Positions 17,688 through 26,129 of a DNA stretch of 64,000 bases are shown here, one piece after another (positions within the stretch are counted from its first letter, which is position 1; every line of letters begins with the position of its first letter). The notes beneath the pieces were generated by a model. That model saw only the letters and a list, made by a program, of their open reading frames with translations, had not been told where the DNA came from and searched no databases. The position numbers and the translations under genes are program-made. Source of the stretch: Chitinophagales bacterium (lineage in GTDB: Bacteria; Bacteroidota; Bacteroidia; Chitinophagales; Saprospiraceae); NCBI GenBank assembly GCA_013298845.1, contig JAAFJN010000002.1, positions 135,949-199,948 of the forward strand. Direction: 5' to 3'.

Positions 17688-19964
17688 ATGCGGAAAATTT
17701 TCTACATTTCAATCCTCTTCTTAATAATAAATAGCACTTCAGGAAGTGCTCAAAACAAGACCGTTGACTCATTGCTCACCGTTTTAAAGACGGTGAAAGC
17801 AGATACCACTAAAGTTGATATTCTGAATGAGCTTGCCAAGTTTGATGGCTATCAATCGGGCAATTTTGAAAAATGTTTGCAATATACACAACAGGCCAAA
17901 ACGATTGCGGAGCAAACAGACCCACCCTATAAAAAAGGTATTGCATCTTCTATCAACATAATTGGAAATATTTACTACACACAATCCAATTACTCCCAAG
18001 CATTGAATTACTATACGGCAGCATTGAAAATACAGGAAGAAATCGAAAACAAGAGGGGTGTCGCAGTTTCTTACATGAATATTGGAAATATATATTCTGT
18101 ACAAGGTAAATACCCGGATGCTCTTAAAAACTATTTAATTGCTTTAAAAATAGCCGAGGAAATTGGCGACAAACAAGTTGCTGCAAATTGCCACAATAAT
18201 GTAGGAACTATCTATATATCACAAGGTAATTACCCTGAAGCCCTGAATAGTTTTTTTATGACTTTGACAATGCAAGATAAAATAAAAGATAAATATGTAG
18301 TTTCCAATGCTTACAACAACATAGGCTCCGTTTATTCCGATCAGGGTGACCACCTTAATGGATTAAAAAATTATTCAAATGCCTTAAAAATACGGGAAGA
18401 AATCGGAAATAAGCCAGGAATCGCTCGTTCTTATACAAACATCGGAATAATTTATTATAAACTGGGTAACTATCAAGAAGCATTGAAAAACCATTTTGCT
18501 GCTTTAAAAATATCCGAAGAAATCGGCGATAAACGGCAAATCGCTCGTGTTTATCACAGCATTGGGATTGTATATCAGGAGTTAGGCAATTACCTTGATG
18601 CACTTAAAAATCATTTAAGCGCTTTGAAAATACGAGAAGAAATCGGAGATAAACAAAGTATCGCCACCTCCTACATTAGCCTTGGGTCAACTTATTTAAA
18701 ACTACAAAATATCCCGGAAGCATTATTCTATGGAACACAAGGGCTGATGACCGCCAAAGCAATGGGCGGTTTACCACAAATAAAAGATGCTTACGAAATT
18801 CTTACTTCCATAGATACCGCAAGAAATGATTTTAAAAGCGCTCATGAAAATTACAAACTATATATTGTCTACAAAGACAGTCTTGCTAATGAAGAAACGT
18901 CCAAAAAAATACTGCGCCAGCAAATGCAGTTTGACTTCGATAAAAAAGAAAACCAATTAAAGTATGAAAAACAACTGAGTGAAGAGCAACTATTGCGCAG
19001 CAAACAAGAACTTGGATTGAGACAAAAGGAATTAGAACTCAGTAATAAAGAAAAAGACCTCAAGCAATTGGCATATCTGAAAGAAAAAGCAGAACGGCAG
19101 GAGAAAGAAAAGCAGTTGTCATTGGCAGAAAAAGATAAACAGTTACAAACTTCGAAGATTGAAGTCATGAGCAAAGAAAATGCGCTTCAAACCGCTCAAT
19201 TAGACATCCACAGGCAAGAAATTGCGACAAAAAATGCGCAACGTAACTTATTTATCGGAGGCACGGTATTGATGTTACTTTTAGCAGGTTCTATTTTTGT
19301 AGGTTTTAAGAGAACTTCAAAAGAAAAAAAACGCAGCGATGAACTGCTATTGAATATTTTACCCGCAGAAGTGGCGGAAGAACTTAAAACGAAAGGAGCA
19401 GCGGCGGCCAAACAAATGGATGAAGTAACAGTGTTATTTACGGACTTCAAAGCCTTCACTGATCTATCAGAAAAATTTACTCCAACAGAATTGGTAGCGG
19501 AAATTAATTATTGTTTCTCCGCCTTCGACCACATCATGCAAAAGCACGGTGTAGAAAAAATAAAAACCATTGGCGATGCTTATATGGCCGCCGGAGGTTT
19601 GCCCATTCCCAATCAAACACACGCCGAAGATGTCGTAAGGGCGGCTTTAGATATTCAACAATTCATGTTCCAATATCAATCGGAAAGACAAGCAGCCGGC
19701 AACCTCTTTTTCGAAGTCAGAATCGGCATTCACACTGGTCCGGTAGTGGCCGGAATCGTAGGGATAAAAAAATTTGCTTACGATATTTGGGGAGATACCG
19801 TAAATACCGCCTCAAGAATGGAATCATCGGGCGAAGTTGGTAAAATCAATATTTCCGAAACGACTTATACTTTAGTAAAAGATCGCTACCCTTGCGTCCA
19901 CCGCGGAAAGATTTCAGCGAAAGGCAAAGGGGAGATTAATATGTACTTTGTAGAAGTGCTATAA
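17688..19964 (+). CDS. TPR-repeat transmembrane adenylate cyclase (class III)
   Basis: The 758-residue protein has a signal peptide (1-21), seven ~40-residue tetratricopeptide repeats (about 85-370), a long charged coiled coil (about 400-520), one membrane helix (NLFIGGTVLMLLLAGSIFVGF) and a C-terminal class III cyclase domain. The cyclase shows both metal-binding Asp residues (LFTDF, TIGDAYM), Lys in IKTIGD and Asp in YDIWGDT, which specify ATP over GTP, and the transition-state Asn/Arg of TVNTASRM. TPRs should face the periplasm and the cyclase the cytosol, so it likely couples an envelope signal to cAMP. The gene is visibly more AT-rich than its neighbours, with TPRs repeated at DNA level. 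The Crp/Fnr regulator 4.5 kb on is a possible cAMP partner, but nothing ties them directly. Confidence 0.92.
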   Translation: MRKIFYISILFLIINSTSGSAQNKTVDSLLTVLKTVKADTTKVDILNELAKFDGYQSGNFEKCLQYTQQAKTIAEQTDPPYKKGIASSINIIGNIYYTQSNYSQALNYYTAALKIQEEIENKRGVAVSYMNIGNIYSVQGKYPDALKNYLIALKIAEEIGDKQVAANCHNNVGTIYISQGNYPEALNSFFMTLTMQDKIKDKYVVSNAYNNIGSVYSDQGDHLNGLKNYSNALKIREEIGNKPGIARSYTNIGIIYYKLGNYQEALKNHFAALKISEEIGDKRQIARVYHSIGIVYQELGNYLDALKNHLSALKIREEIGDKQSIATSYISLGSTYLKLQNIPEALFYGTQGLMTAKAMGGLPQIKDAYEILTSIDTARNDFKSAHENYKLYIVYKDSLANEETSKKILRQQMQFDFDKKENQLKYEKQLSEEQLLRSKQELGLRQKELELSNKEKDLKQLAYLKEKAERQEKEKQLSLAEKDKQLQTSKIEVMSKENALQTAQLDIHRQEIATKNAQRNLFIGGTVLMLLLAGSIFVGFKRTSKEKKRSDELLLNILPAEVAEELKTKGAAAAKQMDEVTVLFTDFKAFTDLSEKFTPTELVAEINYCFSAFDHIMQKHGVEKIKTIGDAYMAAGGLPIPNQTHAEDVVRAALDIQQFMFQYQSERQAAGNLFFEVRIGIHTGPVVAGIVGIKKFAYDIWGDTVNTASRMESSGEVGKINISETTYTLVKDRYPCVHRGKISAKGKGEINMYFVEVL

Positions 19965-20041
19965 AACTCCCGTGCGCAGCGGTCAACCCTCGAACTGAAC
20001 TCATGGTGCTGCGTCAGGCGATCATTAACAACTTAAAAACG

Positions 20042-20090
20042 GTCTGAAAACCCCACACTAATCCCAAAGCCTCGGCAGGGGTCTTCAGAC
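20042..20090. terminator. Hairpin between convergent genes
   Basis: GTCTGAAAACCCC (20042-20054) pairs with GGGGTCTTCAGAC (20078-20090) with one mismatch, in the 141-base gap between the cyclase and GH32 genes, whose stops face each other. There is no U-tract, so termination is likely but not certain. Confidence 0.55.
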
Positions 20091-20105
20091 AGTTTCCAAC
20101 CTCCC

Positions 20106-21710
20106 CTATTTCCAAATCCGCTTCAATTGCGACACTTTTCCGCTGCTTAACCGCACATTACCGCCCTCGCCAAAAATCCGTGCACTGGTAAAAGGTTCGG
20201 TGGGAAAAAATATTTCGGTCATGGATACGGCTCCGTCATCGGCGAACATTTCGGCGGAGGCGTGGTCAAAAAACAAATGCAAACGCACGGTTTTATCGGT
20301 CACCATGCGCGGCGCGTAGTGAATTTTATCGGCAAATGTTTCCGAAAAAGCAGCATTTCCGGCGCGGGTTCGGTCGCTAAAAAACCGATTTTGGGCTTTT
20401 TCAAAACCAATTCGATAGGTTTCTCCTTTGCTATTGCGCAATTCGATGCCCCAGCGGGCGGCGGTGCTTTTGTCCAGATCAAACTCCAGTTCCAACTCAG
20501 CGGTAGAAAACGAAAATCCGGTTTTGGAATCCAGATCGAACGCCCCCGTAATGTCCACACCGGGCAACGGCACCGTTTTGGACCGCAGTTGGCTTAGTTC
20601 GGCCACGGGTTGGGTGTGCAACCGGTAACCGCCGGGTGTTTTGTGCAGGTGCAGCGAACGGGGCAGCGTATTAGCGCTCCGCCAGGCAACGGTGGGTACT
20701 TTAAGGGCGTATTCCCAGTTGCTCATCCAGCCGATGAGCAGGCGACGACCATCACTTTTGGGGACATCGGACCAGGTGACCCCGGCGTAATTGTCTTTGC
20801 CGTAATCGAACCATTGGCCCGTGCCTTTGGGGACCGTTTTGGCAAAAGACTCCTCTAATTTAAAGGTTTTCCCGTCAAATCCCCCAACAAAGTACTGCGT
20901 ACCCGATCCGCCGTTGGGGTGGCCGGGGTTAATATTCATGAGCAATACCCATTTTGATTCGGCACTGCCTTCTACGTTTATAGGAAAAAGATCGGGGCAC
21001 TCCCATACACCGCCGTGAGACCCAAACTGTTGCCCAAAATCGCTCAGGAAACTCCAGTCTTTTAAATTGGGCGAACCCCAAAACTCGGCGTGGTCGCCCA
21101 CGGCCAATACCATTACCCATTGCCGGGAACCCTCGTCCCATATCACTTTGGGATCGCGGAAATCGCGGTCTTTTTCGGGGTTATTAATCACCGGATTTTT
21201 GCTGTATTTCGTCCAGGTGCGGCCCAGGTCGTTGCTGTAAGCGATGGCCTGGGTTTCGACGTCTTTGCCGTTGGCTTTTTCGCGGTCCATATTGTGGTAG
21301 GTGAAAATAGCCACCATGGGCGGTTGGCCATTTTTACCAAAACCGGAGGTGTTTTTCCAATCAATTACGGCACTACCGGAAAAAATATACCCCAAAGAAT
21401 CCGGGAAAAGCGCAATGGGCAAATGCTCCCAATGCACCAAATCGGTACTGACGGCGTGCGCCCAGTGCATTGGCCCCCACACGTTGGCATCGGGATAATA
21501 CTGGTAAAACAGGTGGTATTCGCCTTCGTAAAACACCATGCCGTTGGGATCGTTCATCCATTGGGCGGGCGGTGAAAAGTGAAATTGCGGGCGGTGCGGC
21601 TCCCGGTAATCGGAAACCGGGGCGGGCGTTTTGGCAGGTTTTTGGCCACAGGCCACCAACGCGACAAAAACGCTGAGCAGTATCAGGAGCGGAATATGCG
21701 TTTTGTTCAT
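20106..21710 (-). CDS. GH32 fructan hydrolase (levanase/invertase), lipoprotein
   Basis: The 534-residue lipoprotein has lipobox VALVAC (Cys21) and a GH32 five-blade propeller with WMNDPNG (nucleophile Asp54), YIFSGSA, the RDP motif (DFRDPKVIW) and the EC motif (VWECPDLFPI, acid/base Glu). A C-terminal beta-sandwich (about 385-534) completes the family layout. It should hydrolyse levan, inulin or sucrose on the cell surface or in the periplasm. The sugar porter gene ends 26 bases upstream on the same strand, so the two form an operon for fructose-containing sugars. Confidence 0.93.
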   Translation of the reverse strand: MNKTHIPLLILLSVFVALVACGQKPAKTPAPVSDYREPHRPQFHFSPPAQWMNDPNGMVFYEGEYHLFYQYYPDANVWGPMHWAHAVSTDLVHWEHLPIALFPDSLGYIFSGSAVIDWKNTSGFGKNGQPPMVAIFTYHNMDREKANGKDVETQAIAYSNDLGRTWTKYSKNPVINNPEKDRDFRDPKVIWDEGSRQWVMVLAVGDHAEFWGSPNLKDWSFLSDFGQQFGSHGGVWECPDLFPINVEGSAESKWVLLMNINPGHPNGGSGTQYFVGGFDGKTFKLEESFAKTVPKGTGQWFDYGKDNYAGVTWSDVPKSDGRRLLIGWMSNWEYALKVPTVAWRSANTLPRSLHLHKTPGGYRLHTQPVAELSQLRSKTVPLPGVDITGAFDLDSKTGFSFSTAELELEFDLDKSTAARWGIELRNSKGETYRIGFEKAQNRFFSDRTRAGNAAFSETFADKIHYAPRMVTDKTVRLHLFFDHASAEMFADDGAVSMTEIFFPTEPFTSARIFGEGGNVRLSSGKVSQLKRIWK

Positions 21711-21736
21711 ACTTGTATTCTATCGTGTTTGTTGTA

Positions 21737-23062
21737 TTATTTTTTCTCCAATAATTGCTCCATTTCTTCCAAAGATACGCCTTTTGTTTCGGGCATCATG
21801 CGCCAAACAAAGACCAATTGCAGCATCATCATAAAGGCAAAAAAGCCAAATACCGTTGCCGCGCCAATGCTATTAAACAACACGGGCACTAACGATGGAA
21901 TAATGGCGGCCAACACCCAGTGGACCGAACTGCCAAATGCCTGGCCGCTGGCGCGCAAATGCGTGGGGAATATTTCGGAAATAAACACCCAAATAACGGC
22001 ACCCTGTCCAATGGCATGCGCCGCAATAAACATAAACAAAAACGCCGGAACGGCGGCTCCTTTCATACCCATTGAAAAGGCAAACGCCACCAACGACAAG
22101 GAAATAATATAACCCACCGAACCAATGTACATGAGTTGACGGCGGCCATAGCGATCAATGAGCGATACCCCAATGAGCGTAAAAGCCAAATTGATCAAAC
22201 CAATACCCACGCTGCTGAGCAAGGCCGAATCTTTACCCAAACCCGCAATTTCAAAAATGCGCGGCGCGTAGTATAAAAAGGCGTTGATTCCGGAAAATTG
22301 GTTAAAAAACGCGATGAAAAAGGCCAACGTCAATGGGAAACGGTAACGAGCAATAAAGATATTTTCGCTCTGATCGGATACCGCCTGTTCCGCCAGAATA
22401 TTATTGATTTCAACGGTGGGGTCCGTATCCGGCGCAATCAACCGTAGCGTTCGGGCCGCCCCTTCCTGATCTCCTTTTTTGATGATAAGCCAACGAGGGC
22501 TTTCGGCCACGCCCAACATCATTAGTGTATAAGCCAGGGCCGGGAATGCCTGTACCCCCAGCATCCAGCGCCAGGCGTTGTCGCCCAAGTCACTGAGCAG
22601 GAAATTGGACAAATAGGCCACCAAAATGCCAAAAACGATGTTAAACTGGTACAAAGCGACCAGTTTTCCTCGGTCTTTGGCCGGGGCAATTTCGGAAATA
22701 TAGGCGGGTGCCGCAATGGTAGAAGCCCCGATACCCAGCCCTCCCATGAAACGAAACACGGCAAACACCCACGGATCTTGCGCCAAAGCCGAGCCAATGG
22801 CCGAAAGCAGATAGAGCACCCCAATCCAGATCAGGGTCTTCTTCCGACCAAAGGTATCGGTCGGAATACCGCCGAAAATTGCCCCAATAACGGTTCCCCA
22901 CAAGGCCGAGGCCATGACCACAAACCCGTGGAACCACTCGCCGCGCGGCCACAGGTTTTGTAAAGATAAATCGGCACCCGAAATAACGACGGTATCAAAC
23001 CCAAATAAAAAACCCGCGAGGGCCACTGTAATAGACCAATAAAAAATTGTACGGTTAGTCAT
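21737..23062 (-). CDS. Sugar porter of the major facilitator superfamily
   Basis: The 441-residue protein has 12 membrane helices and the sugar-porter signatures: FGFDTVVISG in helix 1, DTFGRKKTL and DRYGRRQLM in the two half-loops, ESPRWLI after helix 6 and PETKGVSLEEME at the C-terminus. It should import a monosaccharide with protons. Because it is the first gene of the GH32 operon, fructose or glucose from fructans is the likely substrate (inference). Confidence 0.92.
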   Translation of the reverse strand: MTNRTIFYWSITVALAGFLFGFDTVVISGADLSLQNLWPRGEWFHGFVVMASALWGTVIGAIFGGIPTDTFGRKKTLIWIGVLYLLSAIGSALAQDPWVFAVFRFMGGLGIGASTIAAPAYISEIAPAKDRGKLVALYQFNIVFGILVAYLSNFLLSDLGDNAWRWMLGVQAFPALAYTLMMLGVAESPRWLIIKKGDQEGAARTLRLIAPDTDPTVEINNILAEQAVSDQSENIFIARYRFPLTLAFFIAFFNQFSGINAFLYYAPRIFEIAGLGKDSALLSSVGIGLINLAFTLIGVSLIDRYGRRQLMYIGSVGYIISLSLVAFAFSMGMKGAAVPAFLFMFIAAHAIGQGAVIWVFISEIFPTHLRASGQAFGSSVHWVLAAIIPSLVPVLFNSIGAATVFGFFAFMMMLQLVFVWRMMPETKGVSLEEMEQLLEKK

Positions 23063-23083
23063 GCGTTTTGAATGTTAATATTG

Positions 23084-23091
23084 CAAAAATA
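23084..23091 (-). promoter_or_regulatory. Bacteroidota -7 element TATTTTTG for the porter-GH32 operon
   Basis: On the minus strand an exact TAnnTTTG lies 22 bases before the porter ATG at 23062. It serves the two-gene fructan operon. Confidence 0.7.
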
Positions 23092-23229
23092 GGCCGCAAT
23101 TATAGTGATTAATTTTGTATGCTGTGTGGTTATAGTGGTAGAGGTGGTTGGAATTTCGTTTGCGGTAACTAGACTAACCTTTTTGTTTGGCAACAAACAA
23201 GCGGATTAATATTTTTTGTTTAAAATTTT

Positions 23230-23259
23230 TTGTGTTTAAATGAAGACATATTACCTTTG
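23230..23259 (+). promoter_or_regulatory. Bacteroidota promoter placing the Rpn start at the transcript end
   Basis: TTG at 23230-23232 fits the -33 box and TACCTTTG at 23252-23259 is a perfect -7 element. The Rpn start codon at 23264 is only five bases from the element, so the mRNA would have no leader or almost none. Confidence 0.7.
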
Positions 23260-23263
23260 CGCC

Positions 23264-24118
23264 ATGCCGAACGACTACGATAAAATTTTTAAGGAAAACT
23301 TTGAAGAATTGATCCCCGACCTGCTTCGCCTTGTGCTGAAATGGGAAATTCCGAAATTGGAAGAACTGAAGGACAAACAACAAGTCACTCTGGAACGCGA
23401 AATGGATGATTTGAAAAAAGTGGTGCACGACGACCCGTCGCTGGACTATGGTTTGCATTGGGAAATTCAAACCAACGACGAGGATATGCGTTCGCGCTTG
23501 TTTCTGTATTACGCCATGTTCTACCACAAACACCGTTTACCGCTCAAGCAAATTGTCATTTATATTGGCAACGAACCGGCCAGTTTAATTGACCGGGATG
23601 TACTTGAATTGGAAAATATTCGACTACAATTCTCGGTGGTAAACTTGCGAACAATTCCAAAAGACGTATTTTTGCAATCGGATAGACCCGAAAGTGTGAT
23701 TTTAGCCATTCTTTCGGATTTTGGAACCGATCGACCAGAAACAGTGGTTCGGCAAATTTTGGATAATTTGTTAAAACTTATTGGTCGGGTAGATCGTTTA
23801 AAAAAATATCAAAGACAGTTACACGTGCTTTCGCGTTTGCGAAAGTTATCCACTATCACAGAAAAAGCCATACATACTATGCCAATTCACTACGACATTG
23901 AAACGGATGAACTTTACCTTGAGGGAATGGAAAAAGGTATTGACATCGGGAGGGAAAAAGGTATCGAAAAAGGTATTCTCCAAAAATCCGAAGAAACGGT
24001 CATCATCTTGCTGAAAAAACGGCAATTCACTGTAACCGAAATCGCCGAAATAGTTAACGTTACCGAAGAATTTGTCCTTCAAACCGCCACTAAATTGGGG
24101 CTAAACGTTATTCGTTAG
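23264..24118 (+). CDS. Rpn-family PD-(D/E)XK nuclease (recombination-promoting nuclease/transposase-like)
   Basis: The 284-residue protein matches the Rpn/YhgA-like group: DYDKIFKENFEELIPDLLRL at the start, then Asp61 and HWEIQ (Glu67, Gln69) as the degenerate PD-(D/E)XK core, FLYYAMFYHKHRLPLKQIVIYIG, and a C-terminal helical tail with Gly/Lys repeats (about 220-240) and an HTH-like segment TEIAEIVNV. E. coli Rpn proteins are DNA endonucleases linked to recombination and phage restriction. Start 23264 is chosen because an in-frame ATG at 23240 lies within the promoter. An internal ATG at 23879 would give a 79-residue C-terminal product. A separate copy of that tail follows 54 bases on. Confidence 0.85.
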   Translation: MPNDYDKIFKENFEELIPDLLRLVLKWEIPKLEELKDKQQVTLEREMDDLKKVVHDDPSLDYGLHWEIQTNDEDMRSRLFLYYAMFYHKHRLPLKQIVIYIGNEPASLIDRDVLELENIRLQFSVVNLRTIPKDVFLQSDRPESVILAILSDFGTDRPETVVRQILDNLLKLIGRVDRLKKYQRQLHVLSRLRKLSTITEKAIHTMPIHYDIETDELYLEGMEKGIDIGREKGIEKGILQKSEETVIILLKKRQFTVTEIAEIVNVTEEFVLQTATKLGLNVIR

Positions 24119-24172
24119 TATTCAACTTGCGAAAGAATAAAATGAGCCGCATACCATAAACTATATAGTATT

Positions 24173-24427
24173 ATGCCAATCCACTACGACATTGAAACGG
24201 ATGAACTCTACCTTGAGGGAATGGAAAAAGGTATCGAAAAAGGAGCCAAAATTGCTGAGGAAATTATTGCCAATTTTGGTATCGAAAAAGCCATATTAGC
24301 CAAAGTTGTCATTAGACTCCTGAGAAAGCAAAAGTTTACCGTAACCGAAATCGCCGAAATAGTTAACGTTACCGAAGAATTTGTACGCTATCTCGCCGAA
24401 AAGTTAGGACTGAAGGTTATTCACTAA
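24173..24427 (+). CDS. Free-standing copy of the Rpn C-terminal region (possible antitoxin-like or remnant)
   Basis: The 84-residue product is a duplicate of residues 206-284 of the preceding Rpn protein. The first 20 residues are identical (from MPIHYDIETD) and the end is near identical (FTVTEIAEIVNVTEEFV), while the middle has diverged. It begins exactly at the Met corresponding to the internal ATG of the Rpn gene and has an intact frame to its stop. In E. coli, rpn genes are reported to make small C-terminal antitoxins from internal starts (RpnS), so this could be an unlinked version. The alternative is the leftover of a tandem duplication. No own promoter of TAnnTTTG type was seen in the 54-base gap. 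Confidence 0.7.
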   Translation: MPIHYDIETDELYLEGMEKGIEKGAKIAEEIIANFGIEKAILAKVVIRLLRKQKFTVTEIAEIVNVTEEFVRYLAEKLGLKVIH

Positions 24428-24445
24428 CAGTATCCCCTTAATACG

Positions 24446-24485
24446 TACCTTTGCACTTCGTTACCCGGCAACCCGGCAACGAAGT
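24446..24485 (+). promoter_or_regulatory. Promoter and leader hairpin of the Crp/Fnr regulator
   Basis: A perfect -7 element TACCTTTG at 24446-24453 is followed in the leader by CTTCGTT (24457-24463) and AACGAAG (24479-24485), which can pair around a GC-rich loop holding two CCCGGCAA copies. The ATG lies at 24492. Confidence 0.65.
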
Positions 24486-24491
24486 CCATTC

Positions 24492-25133
24492 ATGAGCACC
24501 ACCACATTTCAAGTTTATCACTCCCTTTTTTCCGGCTTAGAATCCGGTTTAATTGCCGAACTGGAACAAAAAGGCCGATTGGTTACCGCCCCGGCCGAAA
24601 GTATTTTATTACAAGCGGGCCAAAACATCCGAAATACGATGCTCGTGCTTGAAGGTGTGATTAAACTATACCGACAAGATGAGGACGGCAGCGAGTTTTT
24701 TATATATTACCTGCATCCCGGCGATGCGTGTGCGCTGTCCATGATCTGCGACCGAAGTTTTAAAACCAGTACCATTACCGCCAAAGCCGCTACCGACGTG
24801 AAATTGTTGGCCATTCCGATTGACGAAACCGAAAACTGGATGCGCCAATACCGTACCTGGTACCATTTTGTGGTAGAAACCTACCGCAAACGCTACGAAG
24901 AACTACTCCAAACCATTGATCATATCGCCTTCAAAAACCTCGATGAAAGGCTGGAATTTTACTTGCGTCGCCACCGCGACACGCTCAAAACCAACGTACT
25001 TACCCTCAACAATACCGAAATCGCGCAAGACCTCAACTCTTCCCGCGAAGTAGTGTCCCGATTGTTGAAAAAACTCTCCGAACAAGGCAAAGTCCGATTG
25101 TTAAAAACAGGCATCGAAATTATCCGGTTGTGA
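24492..25133 (+). CDS. Crp/Fnr-family transcription regulator with a Cys pair
   Basis: The 213-residue protein has an N-terminal cyclic-nucleotide-binding fold (about 10-125, with LVLEGVIKLYRQDEDG and YYLHPGDACALSMIC) and a C-terminal winged helix of HTH_Crp type (about 145-213, with TEIAQDLNSSREVVSRLLKKL). The canonical cAMP-site Arg of Crp is not evident. Its only two cysteines, Cys80 and Cys86, sit in the beta-barrel domain five residues apart. The gene lies directly before a CRP-like box and a persulfide/sulfite operon, so thiol-based sensing of sulfide or persulfide is a reasonable inference. A cAMP-binding or purely structural role remains possible. Confidence 0.88.
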   Translation: MSTTTFQVYHSLFSGLESGLIAELEQKGRLVTAPAESILLQAGQNIRNTMLVLEGVIKLYRQDEDGSEFFIYYLHPGDACALSMICDRSFKTSTITAKAATDVKLLAIPIDETENWMRQYRTWYHFVVETYRKRYEELLQTIDHIAFKNLDERLEFYLRRHRDTLKTNVLTLNNTEIAQDLNSSREVVSRLLKKLSEQGKVRLLKTGIEIIRL

Positions 25134-25146
25134 TTTTTTGCGCCAC

Positions 25147-25162
25147 TGTGACAAATATCACG
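25147..25162 (+). promoter_or_regulatory. CRP-like operator TGTGA-N6-TCACG
   Basis: The 16-base site differs from the classical TGTGA-N6-TCACA box at one base. It is 14 bases after the regulator stop and its centre is about 30 bases before the -7 element of the sulfur operon, that is near -44 from the predicted transcript start, a class II activator position. Confidence 0.65.
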
Positions 25163-25184
25163 GACATTGCCTTCGCTCAACCCG

Positions 25185-25192
25185 CATCTTTG
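25185..25192 (+). promoter_or_regulatory. Bacteroidota -7 element CATCTTTG of the sulfur operon
   Basis: One mismatch to TAnnTTTG. It stands between the CRP-like operator and the tauE-like gene, with no good TTG at -33, which would fit activator dependence. Confidence 0.6.
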
Positions 25193-25194
25193 CA

Positions 25195-25228
25195 GCGTAT
25201 TACAGTACTTCGATGATGTGTAATACGC
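25195..25228 (+). promoter_or_regulatory. Perfect 10-bp inverted repeat in the sulfur-operon leader
   Basis: GCGTATTACA (25195-25204) and TGTAATACGC (25219-25228) are exact reverse complements separated by 14 bases, right at the predicted transcript start. It may be a repressor operator or a 5' mRNA hairpin. Confidence 0.6.
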
Positions 25229-25252
25229 AGCATAAACAAAACATTGTACAAC

Positions 25253-26059
25253 ATGGTCATTGTGGGTTATTTGGCGTCGGCATTGATCGGCGTTTCTTTG
25301 GGATTAATTGGTGGCGGGGGCAGTATCCTCACGGTACCCGTACTGGTTTATTTATTCGACGTTGAACCGGTGATGGCTACCGCCTACTCCTTGTTTATTG
25401 TGGGCGCAACCAGTTTGGTGGGCACTTGGCCAAAATACAACGACGGGCAAGTCAACCTGAAAACTGCGCTTATTTTTGGCATTCCATCCATCCTAGCGGT
25501 GTACGCCACCCGCGCATGGCTGGTCCCGATGATTCCCGATCCAGTCACGACCATTGGGCACCTGGTCATCACCAAAGCCATGCTGCTCATGGGATTATTC
25601 GCGGTTTTGATGGTATTTGCGTCCTTTTCCATGATTCGCAACCCAACCCAACCCGGCGAAAAAGACCCCAACCAAGGAGAACAACGCTTCAACTACCCGA
25701 TGATTTTACTGGAAGGAACCGTTGTGGGTATCCTGACGGGTTTGGTAGGGGCCGGTGGCGGTTTTTTGATTATTCCGGCGTTGGTACTTTTTTCTAAATT
25801 ACCGATGAAACAAGCCGTAGGCACGTCGTTGTTGATCATTGCCGCCAAATCATTGTTTGGTTTTACGGGCGATCTTGGCCAATACCAACTCAACTGGATC
25901 CTGCTGGGGAGCGTTACGACATTGGCCATTGCCGGTATTTTTATTGGCAACCGCCTGAGTAAAAACATCAACGGTAACGCCCTCAAACGCGCATTCGGAT
26001 GGTTTGTACTCGTCATGGGCTTGTATATTTTGGCCAAAGAATTTTATTTCACGGCCTGA
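25253..26059 (+). CDS. TauE/SafE-family sulfite/organosulfonate exporter
   Basis: The 268-residue protein has about eight membrane helices in two related halves, each opening with a Gly-rich signature: GVSLGLIGGGGSIL and GILTGLVGAGGGFLIIPAL. Family members export sulfite or organosulfonates. As first gene of an operon with a persulfide dioxygenase, its likely job is to remove sulfite formed by persulfide oxidation. ATG 25253 is preferred to an in-frame TTG three codons upstream. Confidence 0.88.
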   Translation: MVIVGYLASALIGVSLGLIGGGGSILTVPVLVYLFDVEPVMATAYSLFIVGATSLVGTWPKYNDGQVNLKTALIFGIPSILAVYATRAWLVPMIPDPVTTIGHLVITKAMLLMGLFAVLMVFASFSMIRNPTQPGEKDPNQGEQRFNYPMILLEGTVVGILTGLVGAGGGFLIIPALVLFSKLPMKQAVGTSLLIIAAKSLFGFTGDLGQYQLNWILLGSVTTLAIAGIFIGNRLSKNINGNALKRAFGWFVLVMGLYILAKEFYFTA

Positions 26060-26129
26060 TCTTCACAAAACATTTTAGCCAGTTATTGTTTATAACATAC
26101 CACTTTTGAATAAAATTTAGATGCACAAT

